A DNA stretch of 64,000 nucleotides from Aeromicrobium massiliense JC14 (GCF_000312105.1 NZ_HE978637.1:1-64000); one strand, 5' to 3'. Shown: positions 37,490 to 47,292, counted from the first letter of the stretch. Program-made: numbers and translations. Notes: a model not told the origin generated them from the letters alone.

Positions 37490-38011
37490 TCACGGCAGCA
37501 CCCACGTCCGGGCGTCGACCTCGGTGACGCCGTCCGGTCCGGGCGCACGCAGGGTGTAGGAGAACGGTCCGGGACGGGCCTCGGTGGGGGAGCGGCCCGA
37601 CAGGCTCACCGTGAGCGGCCCGCTCGGCGGCGCGTCGAACGTCAGCCGCACACGGCGGTCGTCGCCGGTCTGCGCCGACGGCGAGGGCGACATGACCTCC
37701 AGGCCCAGCCGCTCCAGCATGGCGGGCTCGACCTCCAGCACGACGGAGGCGCCGGGGGCGGGGGCGTCGACCGTCACGACGACCGCGGCATCCAGCCCGG
37801 CGCGGGTCACCTGCGGGTGCTGCACCTGGAGCGCAGGACCGGGACCCTCCGCGGACGCGGTCGTGTCGCGCGGGCCGAACCAGCCCACGACGGCGGCCAG
37901 CACGACGAGGACGAGCAGCGTCACGCCGAGCCGGCGCCAGGCCCGTCCGCGGCGGGCCCGCTCCGGCCCGGCGACCCCGCGCAGGACCGGGATCGACTCG
38001 CTGTCGTCCAT
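37490..38011 (-). CDS. membrane-anchored hypothetical protein with an extracellular beta-rich domain
   Basis: 173 aa from ATG 38011 (GAGGAGG upstream). A basic N-terminus, one helix at about 28-45 (GVTLLVLVVLAAVVGWFG), then about 125 residues rich in Val/Thr/Pro strands that look like an Ig/FN3-like exported domain (VTRAGLDAAVVVTVDAPAPG). No named family recognised. Probably one transcript with the DUF421 gene downstream. Confidence 0.65.
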   Translation of the reverse strand: MDDSESIPVLRGVAGPERARRGRAWRRLGVTLLVLVVLAAVVGWFGPRDTTASAEGPGPALQVQHPQVTRAGLDAAVVVTVDAPAPGASVVLEVEPAMLERLGLEVMSPSPSAQTGDDRRVRLTFDAPPSGPLTVSLSGRSPTEARPGPFSYTLRAPGPDGVTEVDARTWVLP

Positions 38012-38084
38012 GGCTCGACCTCCTCGTGACGGACGCCCGATCGTAGCCATCCCGTGGCGCCGCGGCGAGACGCGTGCCACTTCG

Positions 38085-38112
38085 CTCAGGTCCGGCAGCC
38101 TCCCGCCGATGC
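38085..38112 (+). promoter_or_regulatory. sigma-28/SigD-like promoter of the first chemoreceptor gene
   Basis: CTCA (38085-38088), 16 nt, then GCCGAT (38105-38110), followed 58 nt later by the ATG. The -10 core GCCGAT and the spacing fit flagellar sigma (FliA/SigD) promoters; the second chemoreceptor gene has the same arrangement. Confidence 0.5.
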
Positions 38113-38168
38113 GTGGCGGCGCAGCGTCCAGGACGGACGCGCTCTGAATCGTTTCAGGAGGAAACTGC

Positions 38169-39821
38169 ATGTCCGACCCCACCACGTCCGAGCACGGAGC
38201 CCGAGATCGCGCGAGCGGGGGCCGCGGCCTGGCCGGCTGGTGGTCGAGCCGTCCGGTGCGCACCAAGGTGCTGGTGCCGGCCGTGACCGGTGTCGTCGCC
38301 GCCGCCGTGCTCGGCGTCTACAGCCTCGACGCGCTCTCGGACAGTGCTGAGACCAGCGAGCGGATGTACGCCGAGGACGTGCAGGCGGTGAAGGTGCTGG
38401 GCGAGCTGAACGCGACCCGCAAGAGCATCTCGCTGAGCATCCGCGACCTGCTGCTGGTCGGGAACGGCCCCGACCGCGACGCGGTCGTCGAGGAGTACGA
38501 GGGCCTGCAGCAGACCTTCGACGAGCAGATCGACACCTACCTCGGGACCAGCCCCAACGCCGCCGACGAGGCCAAGGCCGAGCAGATGCGCGGGAAGATG
38601 CAGGAGTACACCGACACCGTCGACCAGCGGCTCACCCGGTACGCGGAGCGTCAGGACCTGGACGGCTGGACGGCCGCCAACAACGAGTACGGCGTGCCGA
38701 TCGCCAAGGAGATCGGCGCGGCGCTGACCGAGATCACCGAGGTCGAGGACGCCCAGGCCGCCAAGGACGCCGCGCACGCCCGCGACGTCTACGAGCAGGC
38801 GCGCTTCACCGGCATCCTGGTGCTGCTGGCCGGTGCGGCGGCCTGCCTGACCATCGGCCTGCTCGTGGCACGGAGCATCGCGACGAACGTGGGCCGCGTG
38901 CGCAAGGTCGCGGTGGCGCTGGCCGCGGGCGACCTGACCGCGACGTCGGGCGTGACGTCGCGTGACGAGGTCGGTCAGATGAGCGCGAGCCTGGACGAGG
39001 CGACCGCGACGCTGCGCGGGCTCATGGGCTCGGTGACGGCGTCCTCGGACGCGCTGGCCGCCGCCGCCGAGGAGCTGTCGGCGTCGTCGCAGCAGATCGC
39101 CGCTGGTGCGGAGGAGACGTCGGTGCAGGCGGGCCTGGTGTCGGGTGCCGCCGAGGACGTCAGCCGCAACGTGCAGACCGTCGCGGCCGGGTCCGACGAG
39201 ATGGGGGCCTCGATCCGCGAGATCGCGCACTCGGCGAACGAGGCCGCGCGCGTGGCGTCCGAGGCGGTGCGGACGGTCGAGACGACGAACCAGACGGTGG
39301 CGAAGCTGGGCGAGTCCAGCCAGGAGATCGGCAACGTGGTCAAGGTGATCACCTCGATCGCGGAGCAGACGAACCTGCTGGCGCTCAACGCGACGATCGA
39401 GGCGGCGCGGGCCGGCGAGGCGGGCAAGGGCTTCGCGGTGGTCGCGAACGAGGTCAAGGAGCTGGCGCAGGAGACGGCGCGGGCGACCGAGGACATCGCG
39501 CGCCGGGTCGAGACGATCCAGAACGACTCCGGGGGAGCGGTGGACGCGATCAGCGAGATCGAGTCGATCATCACCTCGATCAACGACTACCAGGTGACCA
39601 TCGCCTCGGCGGTGGAGGAGCAGACCGCGACGACGAACGAGATGTCGCGCAACGTGGCCGAGGCCTCGACCGGTTCGGGTCAGATCGCGGACAACATCTC
39701 GGGCGTCTCGCAGGCGGCGTCGGGCACCACCCAGGCGCTGGCCCAGACCCAGGCCGCGGTCGACGAGGTGGCCCGCATGGCCGCCGACCTGCGCGGATCG
39801 GTCGCCCACTTCCAGGTCTGA
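38169..39821 (+). CDS. methyl-accepting chemotaxis protein (4HB sensor, HAMP, MCP signal domain)
   Basis: 550 aa, AGGAGG 5-6 nt before ATG 38169. TM1 about 33-53, periplasm-side four-helix-bundle sensor (about 55-210), TM2 about 213-234, HAMP about 235-290, cytoplasmic signalling helices to the end with the hairpin tip [31 protein letters not shown] (split: [30 protein letters not shown]), the site that contacts CheA/CheW. No C-terminal CheR pentapeptide. The signalling half is nearly identical in DNA to the second receptor at 47372; the sensors differ. Confidence 0.93.
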   Translation: MSDPTTSEHGARDRASGGRGLAGWWSSRPVRTKVLVPAVTGVVAAAVLGVYSLDALSDSAETSERMYAEDVQAVKVLGELNATRKSISLSIRDLLLVGNGPDRDAVVEEYEGLQQTFDEQIDTYLGTSPNAADEAKAEQMRGKMQEYTDTVDQRLTRYAERQDLDGWTAANNEYGVPIAKEIGAALTEITEVEDAQAAKDAAHARDVYEQARFTGILVLLAGAAACLTIGLLVARSIATNVGRVRKVAVALAAGDLTATSGVTSRDEVGQMSASLDEATATLRGLMGSVTASSDALAAAAEELSASSQQIAAGAEETSVQAGLVSGAAEDVSRNVQTVAAGSDEMGASIREIAHSANEAARVASEAVRTVETTNQTVAKLGESSQEIGNVVKVITSIAEQTNLLALNATIEAARAGEAGKGFAVVANEVKELAQETARATEDIARRVETIQNDSGGAVDAISEIESIITSINDYQVTIASAVEEQTATTNEMSRNVAEASTGSGQIADNISGVSQAASGTTQALAQTQAAVDEVARMAADLRGSVAHFQV

Positions 39822-39830
39822 CCCACCCGC
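38940..39830 (+). repeat. long direct repeat, copy 1 (chemoreceptor signalling half)
   Basis: About 0.9 kb nearly identical, including synonymous sites, to 48125-49015 at a constant offset of 9185 bp. The longest mismatch-free run I see is roughly 39032-39358. Sequence upstream (sensor part) is clearly diverged. Confidence 0.9.
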
Positions 39831-39833
39831 CCG

Positions 39834-39871
39834 AACGGCCCGGACCCTGCGCGAGCAGGATCCGGGCCGTT
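39834..39871 (+). terminator. terminator of the first chemoreceptor gene
   Basis: A 17-bp stem (AACGGCCCGGACCCTGC with its complement, one mismatch) and GCGA loop. A shorter version of the same hairpin follows the second chemoreceptor. Confidence 0.85.
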
Positions 39872-39900
39872 CGTCGTTTGGGAGACATTGGGAACCAGAT

Positions 39901-39912
39901 AGCCTATAGGCT
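39901..39912. promoter_or_regulatory. GntR operator site 1
   Basis: Perfect palindrome AGCCTATAGGCT, ending 6 nt before the start codon of the RraA-like gene. Its TATAGG core is placed like a leaderless -10, so a bound repressor would block initiation directly. Confidence 0.7.
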
Positions 39913-39918
39913 GGGTCC

Positions 39919-40419
39919 ATGAGTACACGGCTTCCGGGGACCAGCGACCTGTACGACCAGCACGGGGAAGCCCTGCAGTCCTGCGACCTGCCGCTGCGCG
40001 ACGTCGGCGGCGTCCGCCACTTCGCCGGCGAGGTCGTCACCTTCCGCTCCCGCGAGGACAACCTGCTGGTGAAGCGGATCGTGGCCGAGTCCGGCCGGGG
40101 GCGGGTGCTGGTGATCGACACCGAGGGCGTCACTCGGTGCGCGATGCTCGGGGACAACATGGCCGCGGCGGCGCTCGAGAACGGATGGGCCGGGATCGTG
40201 GTCAACGGCGCCGTCCGGGACCTGGAGGCGCTGGCGGCGCTCCCGATCGGCATCAAGGCGCTGGGGTCGAACCCGCGCCGCAGTCGCAAGGACGGCACCG
40301 GGGAGCGCGACGTGCCGGTCGCGTTCGGTGGTGCGTTGTTCCGGCCGGGCGACCACCTGGTGAGCGACGCCGACGGCCTGGTGGTGGCCCCGCCGACGCT
40401 CGGGGTCCTGGGCGGCTGA
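39919..40419 (+). CDS. RraA family protein, probable HMG/CHA-type aldolase
   Basis: 166 aa. The RraA/HMG-aldolase fold is clear from RCAMLGDNMAAAALENGWAG and IVVNGAVRDLEALA. The catalytic signature of class II pyruvate aldolases of this family, D-x20-R-D, is complete: D79, R100, D101. Such enzymes split 4-hydroxy-4-methyl-2-oxoglutarate or 4-carboxy-4-hydroxy-2-oxoadipate into pyruvate and a 2-oxo acid. Next to a tricarboxylate transporter and a hydratase, a catabolic aldolase is more likely than an RNase E regulator. It has its own GntR operator. Confidence 0.8.
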   Translation: MSTRLPGTSDLYDQHGEALQSCDLPLRDVGGVRHFAGEVVTFRSREDNLLVKRIVAESGRGRVLVIDTEGVTRCAMLGDNMAAAALENGWAGIVVNGAVRDLEALAALPIGIKALGSNPRRSRKDGTGERDVPVAFGGALFRPGDHLVSDADGLVVAPPTLGVLGG

Positions 40420-40425
40420 CCGCCG

Positions 40426-41097
40426 TCAGTCCCGCGAGCCCTCGAGTGCGTCGATGGCTCGGCGTCCCAGGCTGTGGGCGACGTGGTCGAGCATCACCTG
40501 CCGCGCCCGCGCGACGTCCTGGTCGAGGACCGCCCGGGCCAGCGCCTCGTGCTCGGCCCGGACCCGCTCGAGGTCCTTCTCGCTGTCCGGCTGGGCCTTG
40601 AGCCCGGCGATGCGATAGCGGTCGGCCTTGTCCCAGAGTCCCTCGAGGACGTCGACGAGGATGGCGTTGTGCGACGCCCGGTAGACGGCGCGGTGGAACT
40701 CGCGGTGCACCTGGAGCGCCTGCAGGTCGGCGGTGTCCTGCAACGGCTGGAGCCGGGCCAGGGTGGACTCGATGTTCTCGACGTCGGCCTCGTCGCGGCG
40801 CTGCGCGGCCAGCTCGGCGGCCAGCGGGTCGATGCTCTGACGGATCTCGTACAGGTGACGCGCCTCGGCGGAGGTCAGCTCGGTGACGCGGGCGTCCCGG
40901 TGCATGTCCAGGCGCACCAGCCCCTCGGTCTTCAACCGCTTGAGCGCCTCGCGGACCGGGGTGGTGCTGACGCCGATCTCGGTCGCGATCCGTTCCTGGC
41001 TGACGACGGCGCCCGGCTCGAGCTCGTCGCTGAGGATGCGTCGCTTGATCTCCTCGTAGGCGACGTCGCTCTTGCTGAGAAACACGGCGGCAGGCAT
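40426..41097 (-). CDS. GntR-family regulator, FCD subfamily
   Basis: 223 aa from ATG 41097 (AAGGAG upstream). Winged helix about 10-75 (YEEIKRRILSDELEPGAVVSQERIATEIGVSTTPVREALKRLKTEGL in parts: YEEIKRRILSDELEPG, STTPVREALKRLKTEGLV); FCD ligand domain about 80-215 with the metal/acid-binding residues in IRQSIDPLAAELA, HREFHRAVYRASHNA and EHEALARAVL/HVAHS. FCD regulators bind carboxylic acids. It converges with the RraA gene (6 bp between stops) and diverges from the hydratase across operator 2, so autoregulation is likely. Confidence 0.92.
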   Translation of the reverse strand: MPAAVFLSKSDVAYEEIKRRILSDELEPGAVVSQERIATEIGVSTTPVREALKRLKTEGLVRLDMHRDARVTELTSAEARHLYEIRQSIDPLAAELAAQRRDEADVENIESTLARLQPLQDTADLQALQVHREFHRAVYRASHNAILVDVLEGLWDKADRYRIAGLKAQPDSEKDLERVRAEHEALARAVLDQDVARARQVMLDHVAHSLGRRAIDALEGSRD

Positions 41098-41157
41098 GGA
41101 GCTCCTTCGGGTCGGCAGGTGCATCCTAGTGGCCGATCTGTCCCGGTGACATTGTGT

Positions 41158-41169
41158 AGCCTATAGGCT
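41158..41169. promoter_or_regulatory. GntR operator site 2
   Basis: Perfect palindrome AGCCTATAGGCT in the 88-bp gap between gntR and the aconitase-like gene, 16 nt before the latter's GTG. TATGCT (about 41173-41178) could be the -10 box. Confidence 0.7.
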
Positions 41170-41185
41170 CGGCTATGCTGACGAG

Positions 41186-43822
41186 GTGAACGCATCGTCC
41201 GACGTCCGCGACCTGGTCCTGGCCAGTGGTCGATCCCTGAAGGTCCACTCGATCGCCGGGCTCCCCGGGGTGGAGCGGCTGCCGTTCACGCACAAGGTGC
41301 TGCTCGAGAACCTGGTCCGGCACCGGGATGGGCGCGTGGTCACGGACGACGACGTGGACGCGGTGCTGCGCGGGGACGAGGCGGGGACGCGAGCCATCGC
41401 GTTCCACCCCGCCCGGGTGTTCCTCCACGACACGAACGGGGTGCCCGTCCTCACCGACCTGGCGGCCATGCGTGACGCGGCCGTGGCTCGCGGCGCCGAT
41501 CCCATGGTGATCGACACGGTGGTCCCGGCGCAGCTGACGGTCGACCACTCGGTCGCCACCGACTTCCACGGACGCTCGGACGCCCCCCGGCTCAACGTCG
41601 CGCGGGAGTACGAGCGCAACGGCGAGCGGTACCGGTTCCTGAAGTGGGGCCAGAACGCGTTCGCCGGACTTCAGGTCGTCCCGCCCGGTGCGGGGATCAT
41701 GCACCAGATCAACGTGGAGCGACTCGCGTCCGTGGTGGCGGTCCGCGACGGCTGGGCCGTCCCCGACACCGTCGCGGGCACCGACTCGCACACCACGATG
41801 GTCAACGGACTGGGCGTGCTCGCCTGGGGTGTGGGGGGCATCGAGGCCGAGGCGGCCATGCTCGGCCAGCCCATCTCGATGCTCGTGCCGCCCGTGGTGG
41901 GCGTGGAGCTGGCCGGCTCCCTGCGTCCGGGGGTGACCGCGACCGACCTCGTGCTCTCGCTGACCGAGCGGATGCGCGCCGAGGGCGTCGTGGGCTGCGT
42001 CGTGGAGTTCTTCGGGGCGGGGGTCGCCGGCACGTCGATCGCGACGCGCTGCACGATCGCCAACATGAGCCCGGAGTTCGGGTCGACGTCGGCCATGTTC
42101 CCGATCGACGCCGAGACCCTGGCCTACCTGCGGCTCACCGGGCGCAGCGAGGAGCAGGTGGACCTCGTCGAGCGGTACGCCAAGGCCCAGCTGCTGTGGC
42201 ACGAGGTGGAGTCCGTGCCCGCGTTCGACCGGACGGTCTCGTTCGACCTGGGCGCGGTGGAACCCAGCCTCGCCGGCCCCCGGCGCCCGCAGGACCGACT
42301 GGGGATCGCGGACGTCCCGGCGGCGACCGCGAGCGCCGTGGAGCGGGAGCTGGCCGGTCGCCGGGAGCGGTCGCCCCGTTCCCGCGAGGCGCACGACGGG
42401 GCGGTCGCCATCGCCTCCATCACGTCGTGCACCAACACGTCGAACCCGCAGGTGATGGTGGCCGCGGGCCTGCTGGCGAGGAACGCCGTCCAGCGTGGAC
42501 TCCAGGTCCCCGCGTGGGTCAAGACGAGCCTGGCGCCCGGCTCGAAGGTCGTCACCGACTACCTGGCTCGGGCCGGCCTCGACGTCTCCCTGGACGCACT
42601 TGGGTTCCACCTCGTCGGCTACGGGTGCATGACCTGCATCGGCAACTCCGGCGGCCTGGCTCAGGAGCTGGACGAGACGGACCCCGGCCGTGAGCTGGTC
42701 CTGTCGTCCGTGCTGTCGGGCAACCGGAACTTCGACGGACGCATCAACAACGAGGTGTCCATGAACTTCCTCGCCTCTCCACCGCTCGTGGTGGCGTACG
42801 CCCTGGCCGGGACGACCGACGTCGACCTGGGGCACGAGCCGGTCGGCTGGGACCGGCAGGGCCGTCCGGTGATGCTCGACGAGATCTGGCCGGACGACGA
42901 GGAGGTGGCCGCGATCGTCGCCGGTTCGGCCGACCCGGGCCTGTACGAGGCGGCCTACGCCACCCTCTTCGACGGCGACGAGCACTGGGCCGCCCTGGAC
43001 GCACCCGACGGGGACGTGTTCGCGTGGGACGAGCGCTCGACGTACCTGCGCCGTCCGCCGTTCCTGGACCAGGCCGACGGTCGGCCCCAGGCGCTGACCG
43101 ACATCGAGGGAGCCCGGGCCCTGGAGGTGCTGGGCGACTCGGTGACCACCGACCACATCCTTCCGGCGGGTCGCATCCCCACCCGGAGCGCGGCCGGAGT
43201 CCATCTCTCCGAGTGTGGAGTCGCGGCGGCCGACTTCAACACCTACGCCTCCCGGCGCGGCAACTGGGAGGTCATGGAGCGGGCGGGGTTCGCGAACGTC
43301 CGGCTGCACAACGCTCTGGTCCCGGACGGTCCCGGAGGGCTCACGGTGCACCTCGGCGACCGCACGCGGGAGGTGGTGCCCGTGCACGAGGCGGCGCGCC
43401 GCTACCGGGCGGAGGGGGTGCCTCTCGTGGTGCTCGGCGGGCGCGAGTACGGGACGGGATCGTCGCGGGACTGGGCCGCGAAGGTCACGGCGCTGCTGGG
43501 AGTGCGGGCGGTCATCGCGGAGTCCTTCGAGCGGATCCACCGCTCCAACCTGGTCAACATGGGCGTCCTGCCGCTGGAGCTGCGGGACGGAGCCACGCGC
43601 CGCTCGCTGGGCCTGGACGGCACCGAGGTCTTCGCCGTGCGCGGCCTCGCGGGGCGGGACCGGGTGCCTCGGACCGCCGTGGTGGAGGCGGTCCATCCCG
43701 AGAGTGGACGGCGAGTCGAGTTCGAGGTCGTCGTGCGGCTGGACACCGCGCTGGAAGAGCTCTACTACCGCGCCGGCGGAATCCTGCCGTACGTCCTCGA
43801 CCAGCGACTGCGCCAGGCTTGA
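41186..43822 (+). CDS. acnA: aconitate hydratase family protein (AcnA/IRP1-like)
   Basis: 878 aa from GTG 41186. [4Fe-4S] hydro-lyase: cluster cysteines in SITSCTNTSNP and GYGCMTCIGNSG; active-site DHSV, GTDSHTT, SGNRNFDGRI, ASRRGN and EYGTGSSRDWAAK are kept. The normally invariant Gln of LQDFTGVP is His here (VFLHDTNGVP, about residues 78-87), and SPAG after DH is LPAG. It may hydrate citrate/isocitrate, or a related tricarboxylate imported by the TctCBA genes that follow. Regulated by GntR sites on both sides. Confidence 0.85.
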   Translation: MNASSDVRDLVLASGRSLKVHSIAGLPGVERLPFTHKVLLENLVRHRDGRVVTDDDVDAVLRGDEAGTRAIAFHPARVFLHDTNGVPVLTDLAAMRDAAVARGADPMVIDTVVPAQLTVDHSVATDFHGRSDAPRLNVAREYERNGERYRFLKWGQNAFAGLQVVPPGAGIMHQINVERLASVVAVRDGWAVPDTVAGTDSHTTMVNGLGVLAWGVGGIEAEAAMLGQPISMLVPPVVGVELAGSLRPGVTATDLVLSLTERMRAEGVVGCVVEFFGAGVAGTSIATRCTIANMSPEFGSTSAMFPIDAETLAYLRLTGRSEEQVDLVERYAKAQLLWHEVESVPAFDRTVSFDLGAVEPSLAGPRRPQDRLGIADVPAATASAVERELAGRRERSPRSREAHDGAVAIASITSCTNTSNPQVMVAAGLLARNAVQRGLQVPAWVKTSLAPGSKVVTDYLARAGLDVSLDALGFHLVGYGCMTCIGNSGGLAQELDETDPGRELVLSSVLSGNRNFDGRINNEVSMNFLASPPLVVAYALAGTTDVDLGHEPVGWDRQGRPVMLDEIWPDDEEVAAIVAGSADPGLYEAAYATLFDGDEHWAALDAPDGDVFAWDERSTYLRRPPFLDQADGRPQALTDIEGARALEVLGDSVTTDHILPAGRIPTRSAAGVHLSECGVAAADFNTYASRRGNWEVMERAGFANVRLHNALVPDGPGGLTVHLGDRTREVVPVHEAARRYRAEGVPLVVLGGREYGTGSSRDWAAKVTALLGVRAVIAESFERIHRSNLVNMGVLPLELRDGATRRSLGLDGTEVFAVRGLAGRDRVPRTAVVEAVHPESGRRVEFEVVVRLDTALEELYYRAGGILPYVLDQRLRQA

Positions 43823-43825
43823 CCT

Positions 43826-43841
43826 ACAGCCTATAGGCTGT
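43826..43841. promoter_or_regulatory. GntR operator site 3
   Basis: The most complete copy: a 16-bp perfect palindrome ACAGCCTATAGGCTGT, 4 nt after the hydratase stop and 40 nt before tctC. Confidence 0.75.
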
Positions 43842-43881
43842 ATGGTGTGATCGTCATCACGCTCTGCGAGAGGAACCCCCG

Positions 43882-44868
43882 ATGAGGCACTTCACCCGCG
43901 CCGCGGCCGTCGCCAGCGCCGCGCTCCTGGCGCTGAGCGCCTGCGCTCAGGACCAGCCCGGAGACGAGGGAGGCGACGCCTTCCCGACGAAGGCGGGTCT
44001 GCAGCTCGTCGCGCCGGCCGCCCCGGGCGGCGGGTGGGACGGCACCGCCCGAGCCCTGCAGAAGGCGATCGAGGACGAGAAGGTGGCGGACGACGTGCAG
44101 GTCGTCAACGTCGAGGGAGCCGGCGGCACCATCGGCCTGTCGCGCTTCGTCTCGGCCGACGACCGCAAGCAGCTCATGGTCATGGGAGCGACGCTCGTGG
44201 GCGCCACCCTCGCCAACGACTCCGACGTCACCCTGGACGACGCGGTCCCGGTCGCCCGGCTGACGTCCGAGTACCACGTGCTCGTCGTGCCCAAGAACTC
44301 GCCGTACAAGACGCTCGACGACTTCACCGCGGCGTTCAAGGCCGACCCTGGCTCCCAGGCCATCGGCGGCGGGTCCGCGGGCGGCACCGACCAGGTGACC
44401 GCCGGCCTCTACGCCGAGGCGGTGGGCGTCGACCCGACGAAGGTCAACTACATCCCCTTCTCCGGTGGCGGCGAGGCGCTCGCGGCGATCGTCGGTGGCA
44501 AGGTCAAGGCCGGCATCTCCAACGTCAACGAGTGGGCCGGCCAGATCGAGAGCGGTGACCTGCGGGTCCTCGCTGTCAGCGCGCCCGAGCCGCTCGCTTC
44601 GCTCGACGCGCCCACCTTCACCGAGCAGGGCGTCGACGTCGTCCTGGCGAACTGGCGCGGCGTGCTGGCACCGCCCAGCACCACGGACGCGCAGGTGGAG
44701 CAGATCCAGGACTTCCTCGCCGAGGTGCACGAGTCCGACGCCTGGAAGCAGACCCTGGAGACCAACGGCTGGGAGGACTCGTTCATGGTCGGCGACGACG
44801 TCGAGCCGTTCTTCGACGAGCAGTCCGAGCAGATCCAGAGCACGCTCGAGCAGATCGGGCTCGTGTGA
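43882..44868 (+). CDS. tctC: tripartite tricarboxylate transporter solute-binding lipoprotein TctC
   Basis: 328 aa. Lipoprotein signal peptide with lipobox LSAC (Cys21). The mature part is a TctC/BugE fold: LVAPAAPGGGWDGTARALQKA, VNVEGAGGTIGLSRF, VPKNSPYKTLDDF, GGTDQVTAGLYAEAVG, PFSGGGEALAAIVGGKV. Captures a carboxylated ligand outside and hands it to TctAB. GAGAGGAA precedes the start; tctB overlaps by GTGA. Confidence 0.93.
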   Translation: MRHFTRAAAVASAALLALSACAQDQPGDEGGDAFPTKAGLQLVAPAAPGGGWDGTARALQKAIEDEKVADDVQVVNVEGAGGTIGLSRFVSADDRKQLMVMGATLVGATLANDSDVTLDDAVPVARLTSEYHVLVVPKNSPYKTLDDFTAAFKADPGSQAIGGGSAGGTDQVTAGLYAEAVGVDPTKVNYIPFSGGGEALAAIVGGKVKAGISNVNEWAGQIESGDLRVLAVSAPEPLASLDAPTFTEQGVDVVLANWRGVLAPPSTTDAQVEQIQDFLAEVHESDAWKQTLETNGWEDSFMVGDDVEPFFDEQSEQIQSTLEQIGLV

Positions 44869-45365
44869 GCCAGACGACCACTCACCACCAGGGCCGCAGC
44901 GAGGTCGTCCCCGCTGCGGGCCTGGTGGTCCTCGGGATCTACCTGCTGCTCTCGGCCCGCGGCATCTCGGTGCCGGCCGGTGAGCACTCGATCGGTCCAC
45001 GGTTCTTCCCCTACGTGGTCGGCGGTGTGCTGGTCGTCGTCGGCCTGTGGCTCGTCGTCGCGGTGCTGCGCGGCGACCGCGCCGAGGCCGAGGCCGGGGA
45101 GGACGTCGACGACCAGGCCTCGACGGACTGGCGGACGCTGGGCGTCATCGCCGCCGTCCTGGTGGGCTACGTCGTGCTGGTGCAGCCGCTGGGCTACCTC
45201 CTGGCCACGATCGGCCTGTTCGCCGGCATGGCCTGGAGCCTCGGCGCTCGGTCGTGGCGCAGCCTGGTCCTGGTCAGCCTGCTGGCACCGTTCGCCACCT
45301 ACCTGCTGTTCACGCGCGCGCTCGGCATCTACCTGCCCAACGGGCTGCTGGCGTCGGTGATCTGA
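44865..45365 (+). CDS. tctB: tripartite tricarboxylate transporter small membrane subunit TctB
   Basis: 166 aa from GTG 44865. Four helices (about 13-33, 45-67, 90-125, 130-160), acidic loop [14 protein letters not shown], then [16 protein letters not shown] and [14 protein letters not shown], typical of TctB. Stop overlaps the tctA start (TGATG). Confidence 0.9.
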   Translation: MSQTTTHHQGRSEVVPAAGLVVLGIYLLLSARGISVPAGEHSIGPRFFPYVVGGVLVVVGLWLVVAVLRGDRAEAEAGEDVDDQASTDWRTLGVIAAVLVGYVVLVQPLGYLLATIGLFAGMAWSLGARSWRSLVLVSLLAPFATYLLFTRALGIYLPNGLLASVI

Positions 45366-46900
45366 TGGGCAGCCTCGACCTGCTGATGCAGGGGTTCGCC
45401 GACGCGCTGACCCCCACGTACCTCCTGTACGCCTTCATCGGGGTGCTGGTCGGCACCGCCGTGGGCGTCCTGCCCGGCATCGGGCCGGCCATGACGGTGG
45501 CCCTGCTGCTGCCGGTGACGTACTCGCTGGACGCCACCGGGGCGTTCATCATGTTCGCCGGCATCTACTACGGCGGCATGTACGGCGGCTCGACCACGTC
45601 GATCCTGCTCAACACGCCGGGCGAGTCCACCTCGATCATCACCGCGCTCGAGGGCAACAAGATGGCCAAGGCCGGGCGCGGCGCCGCGGCCCTGGCGACG
45701 GCGGCCATCGGCTCCTTCGTCGCGGGGACCATCGCGACCGTCGCGCTCACGCTCGTGGCACCCCAGGTCGCCGACCTGGCGGTGAAGCTCGGCCCCGAGG
45801 ACTACTTCGCCCTCATGGTGCTGGCCTTCCTCACGGTCTCCACGGTGCTGGGCTCGAGCGTCGTGCGCGGCCTGGCGAGCCTGTGCCTGGGCCTCACGCT
45901 CGGACTCGTGGGCCTGGACGTCCTGTCTGGCCAGGCCCGTCTCACGTTCGGCGTGCCGCAGCTCTCCGACGGCATCGACGTCGTGGTCGTGGCGGTCGGA
46001 CTGTTCGCCGTGGGCGAGGCCCTCTGGGTCGCCTCGCGGCTGCGGCGCACGCCGCCCAGCCTCGTGACCGTCGACGGCCACTGGATGAGTCGCGACGACT
46101 TCCGGCGGTCGTGGAAGCCCTGGTTGCGCGGGACCGCGCTCGGCTTCCCCTTCGGCACGCTGCCGGCCGGCGGTGGCGAGGTGCCCACCTTCCTGTCGTA
46201 CGCGGCCGAGAAGCGGCTCAGCAAGCACCCCGAGGAGTTCGGGAAGGGCGCGATCGAGGGCGTGGCCGGCCCGGAGGCCGCCAACAACGCGTCGGCGGCG
46301 GGCGTGCTCGTGCCGCTGCTGACGCTCGGCCTGCCGACGTCGGCCACGGCCGCCGTCCTGCTCGCGGCGTTCCAGCAGTACGGCCTGCAGCCGGGGCCGG
46401 CGTTGTTCGACGAGGACTCCGAGCTCGTGTGGGCGCTGCTCGCGAGCCTCTACCTGGGCAACGTCATGCTGCTGGCCCTCAACCTGCCGCTCGTGGGCCT
46501 GTGGGTGAAGCTGCTGCGCATCCCGCGTCCGTTCCTCTACGCCGGGATCGTCATGTTCGCCGCGCTCGGCTCGTACACCCTGAGCCAGTCCGCCGTCGAC
46601 CTGACGCTGCTGTTCCTGATCGGTGCGCTCGGCTTCATGATGCGCCGGTACGGATGGCCCGTGGGGCCGGCGGTGATCGGCCTGATCCTGGGCCCGATCG
46701 CCGAGCAGCAGCTGCGCCGGGCGCTGGCGATCAGCCAGGGCGACGTGTCCACCCTGTGGTCGACACCGTTCGCCGCCATCGTGCTGGGCATCTGCGCCGT
46801 GATCGTGCTGACTCCGCTCGTGCTGCGGGTCGTGGCGACGCGGCGGCGGGGCCATGACACGACGACCGATGACCGTGACGACGTACTGGAGAAGCGATGA
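45365..46900 (+). CDS. tctA: tripartite tricarboxylate transporter large membrane subunit TctA
   Basis: 511 aa, about 11-12 helices. Both TctA signature loops are present: [18 protein letters not shown] with [22 protein letters not shown], and the second repeat [20 protein letters not shown] with [26 protein letters not shown] (given in parts). Ion-coupled uptake of tricarboxylates or related acids. Its stop overlaps the usp start (ATGA). Confidence 0.95.
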   Translation: MGSLDLLMQGFADALTPTYLLYAFIGVLVGTAVGVLPGIGPAMTVALLLPVTYSLDATGAFIMFAGIYYGGMYGGSTTSILLNTPGESTSIITALEGNKMAKAGRGAAALATAAIGSFVAGTIATVALTLVAPQVADLAVKLGPEDYFALMVLAFLTVSTVLGSSVVRGLASLCLGLTLGLVGLDVLSGQARLTFGVPQLSDGIDVVVVAVGLFAVGEALWVASRLRRTPPSLVTVDGHWMSRDDFRRSWKPWLRGTALGFPFGTLPAGGGEVPTFLSYAAEKRLSKHPEEFGKGAIEGVAGPEAANNASAAGVLVPLLTLGLPTSATAAVLLAAFQQYGLQPGPALFDEDSELVWALLASLYLGNVMLLALNLPLVGLWVKLLRIPRPFLYAGIVMFAALGSYTLSQSAVDLTLLFLIGALGFMMRRYGWPVGPAVIGLILGPIAEQQLRRALAISQGDVSTLWSTPFAAIVLGICAVIVLTPLVLRVVATRRRGHDTTTDDRDDVLEKR

Positions 46901-47283
46901 CCGTCCTGCTCGCCCATGCCCCGACCGCTGCGGCGGAGAACGCGTTCCTGGCCGCCGTCGAGGAGGCGCGCCTGCGGCACCTCGAGCTGGTGATCGTGAA
47001 CGCTACTCGGGGTGACTCGCTCGTCGACCCGAAGTTCGCGTCGCAGGACGAGGTGGAGTCCTTGCGGCGCCGTGCCGGCGAGCTGGGGGTCGAGGCGAGG
47101 GTCCTGCGCCCCGTCGCGTCGGACGTGGTGGACGCCGTCCTGGAGACGGCGTCCGCCGAGCGGGCGGTGCTCGTGGTGATCGGGATCCGGCACCGGTCTC
47201 CCGTGGGAAAGATGCTCATGGGCAGCACCGCTCAGCGGATCCTGCTCGATTCCGAGCGTCCAGTGCTCGCGGTGAAGAGCTGA
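46897..47283 (+). CDS. universal stress protein (UspA-like)
   Basis: 128 aa, shorter than usual (about 140-150). The C-terminal ATP-binding stretch is recognisable ([24 protein letters not shown] then [10 protein letters not shown]), although the first G-x2-G step reads G-I-R-H. Usp proteins at the end of TTT or TRAP transporter operons are common and may regulate transport. Last gene of tctCBA-usp. Confidence 0.85.
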   Translation: MTVLLAHAPTAAAENAFLAAVEEARLRHLELVIVNATRGDSLVDPKFASQDEVESLRRRAGELGVEARVLRPVASDVVDAVLETASAERAVLVVIGIRHRSPVGKMLMGSTAQRILLDSERPVLAVKS

Positions 47284-47292
47284 GCCATGGTG

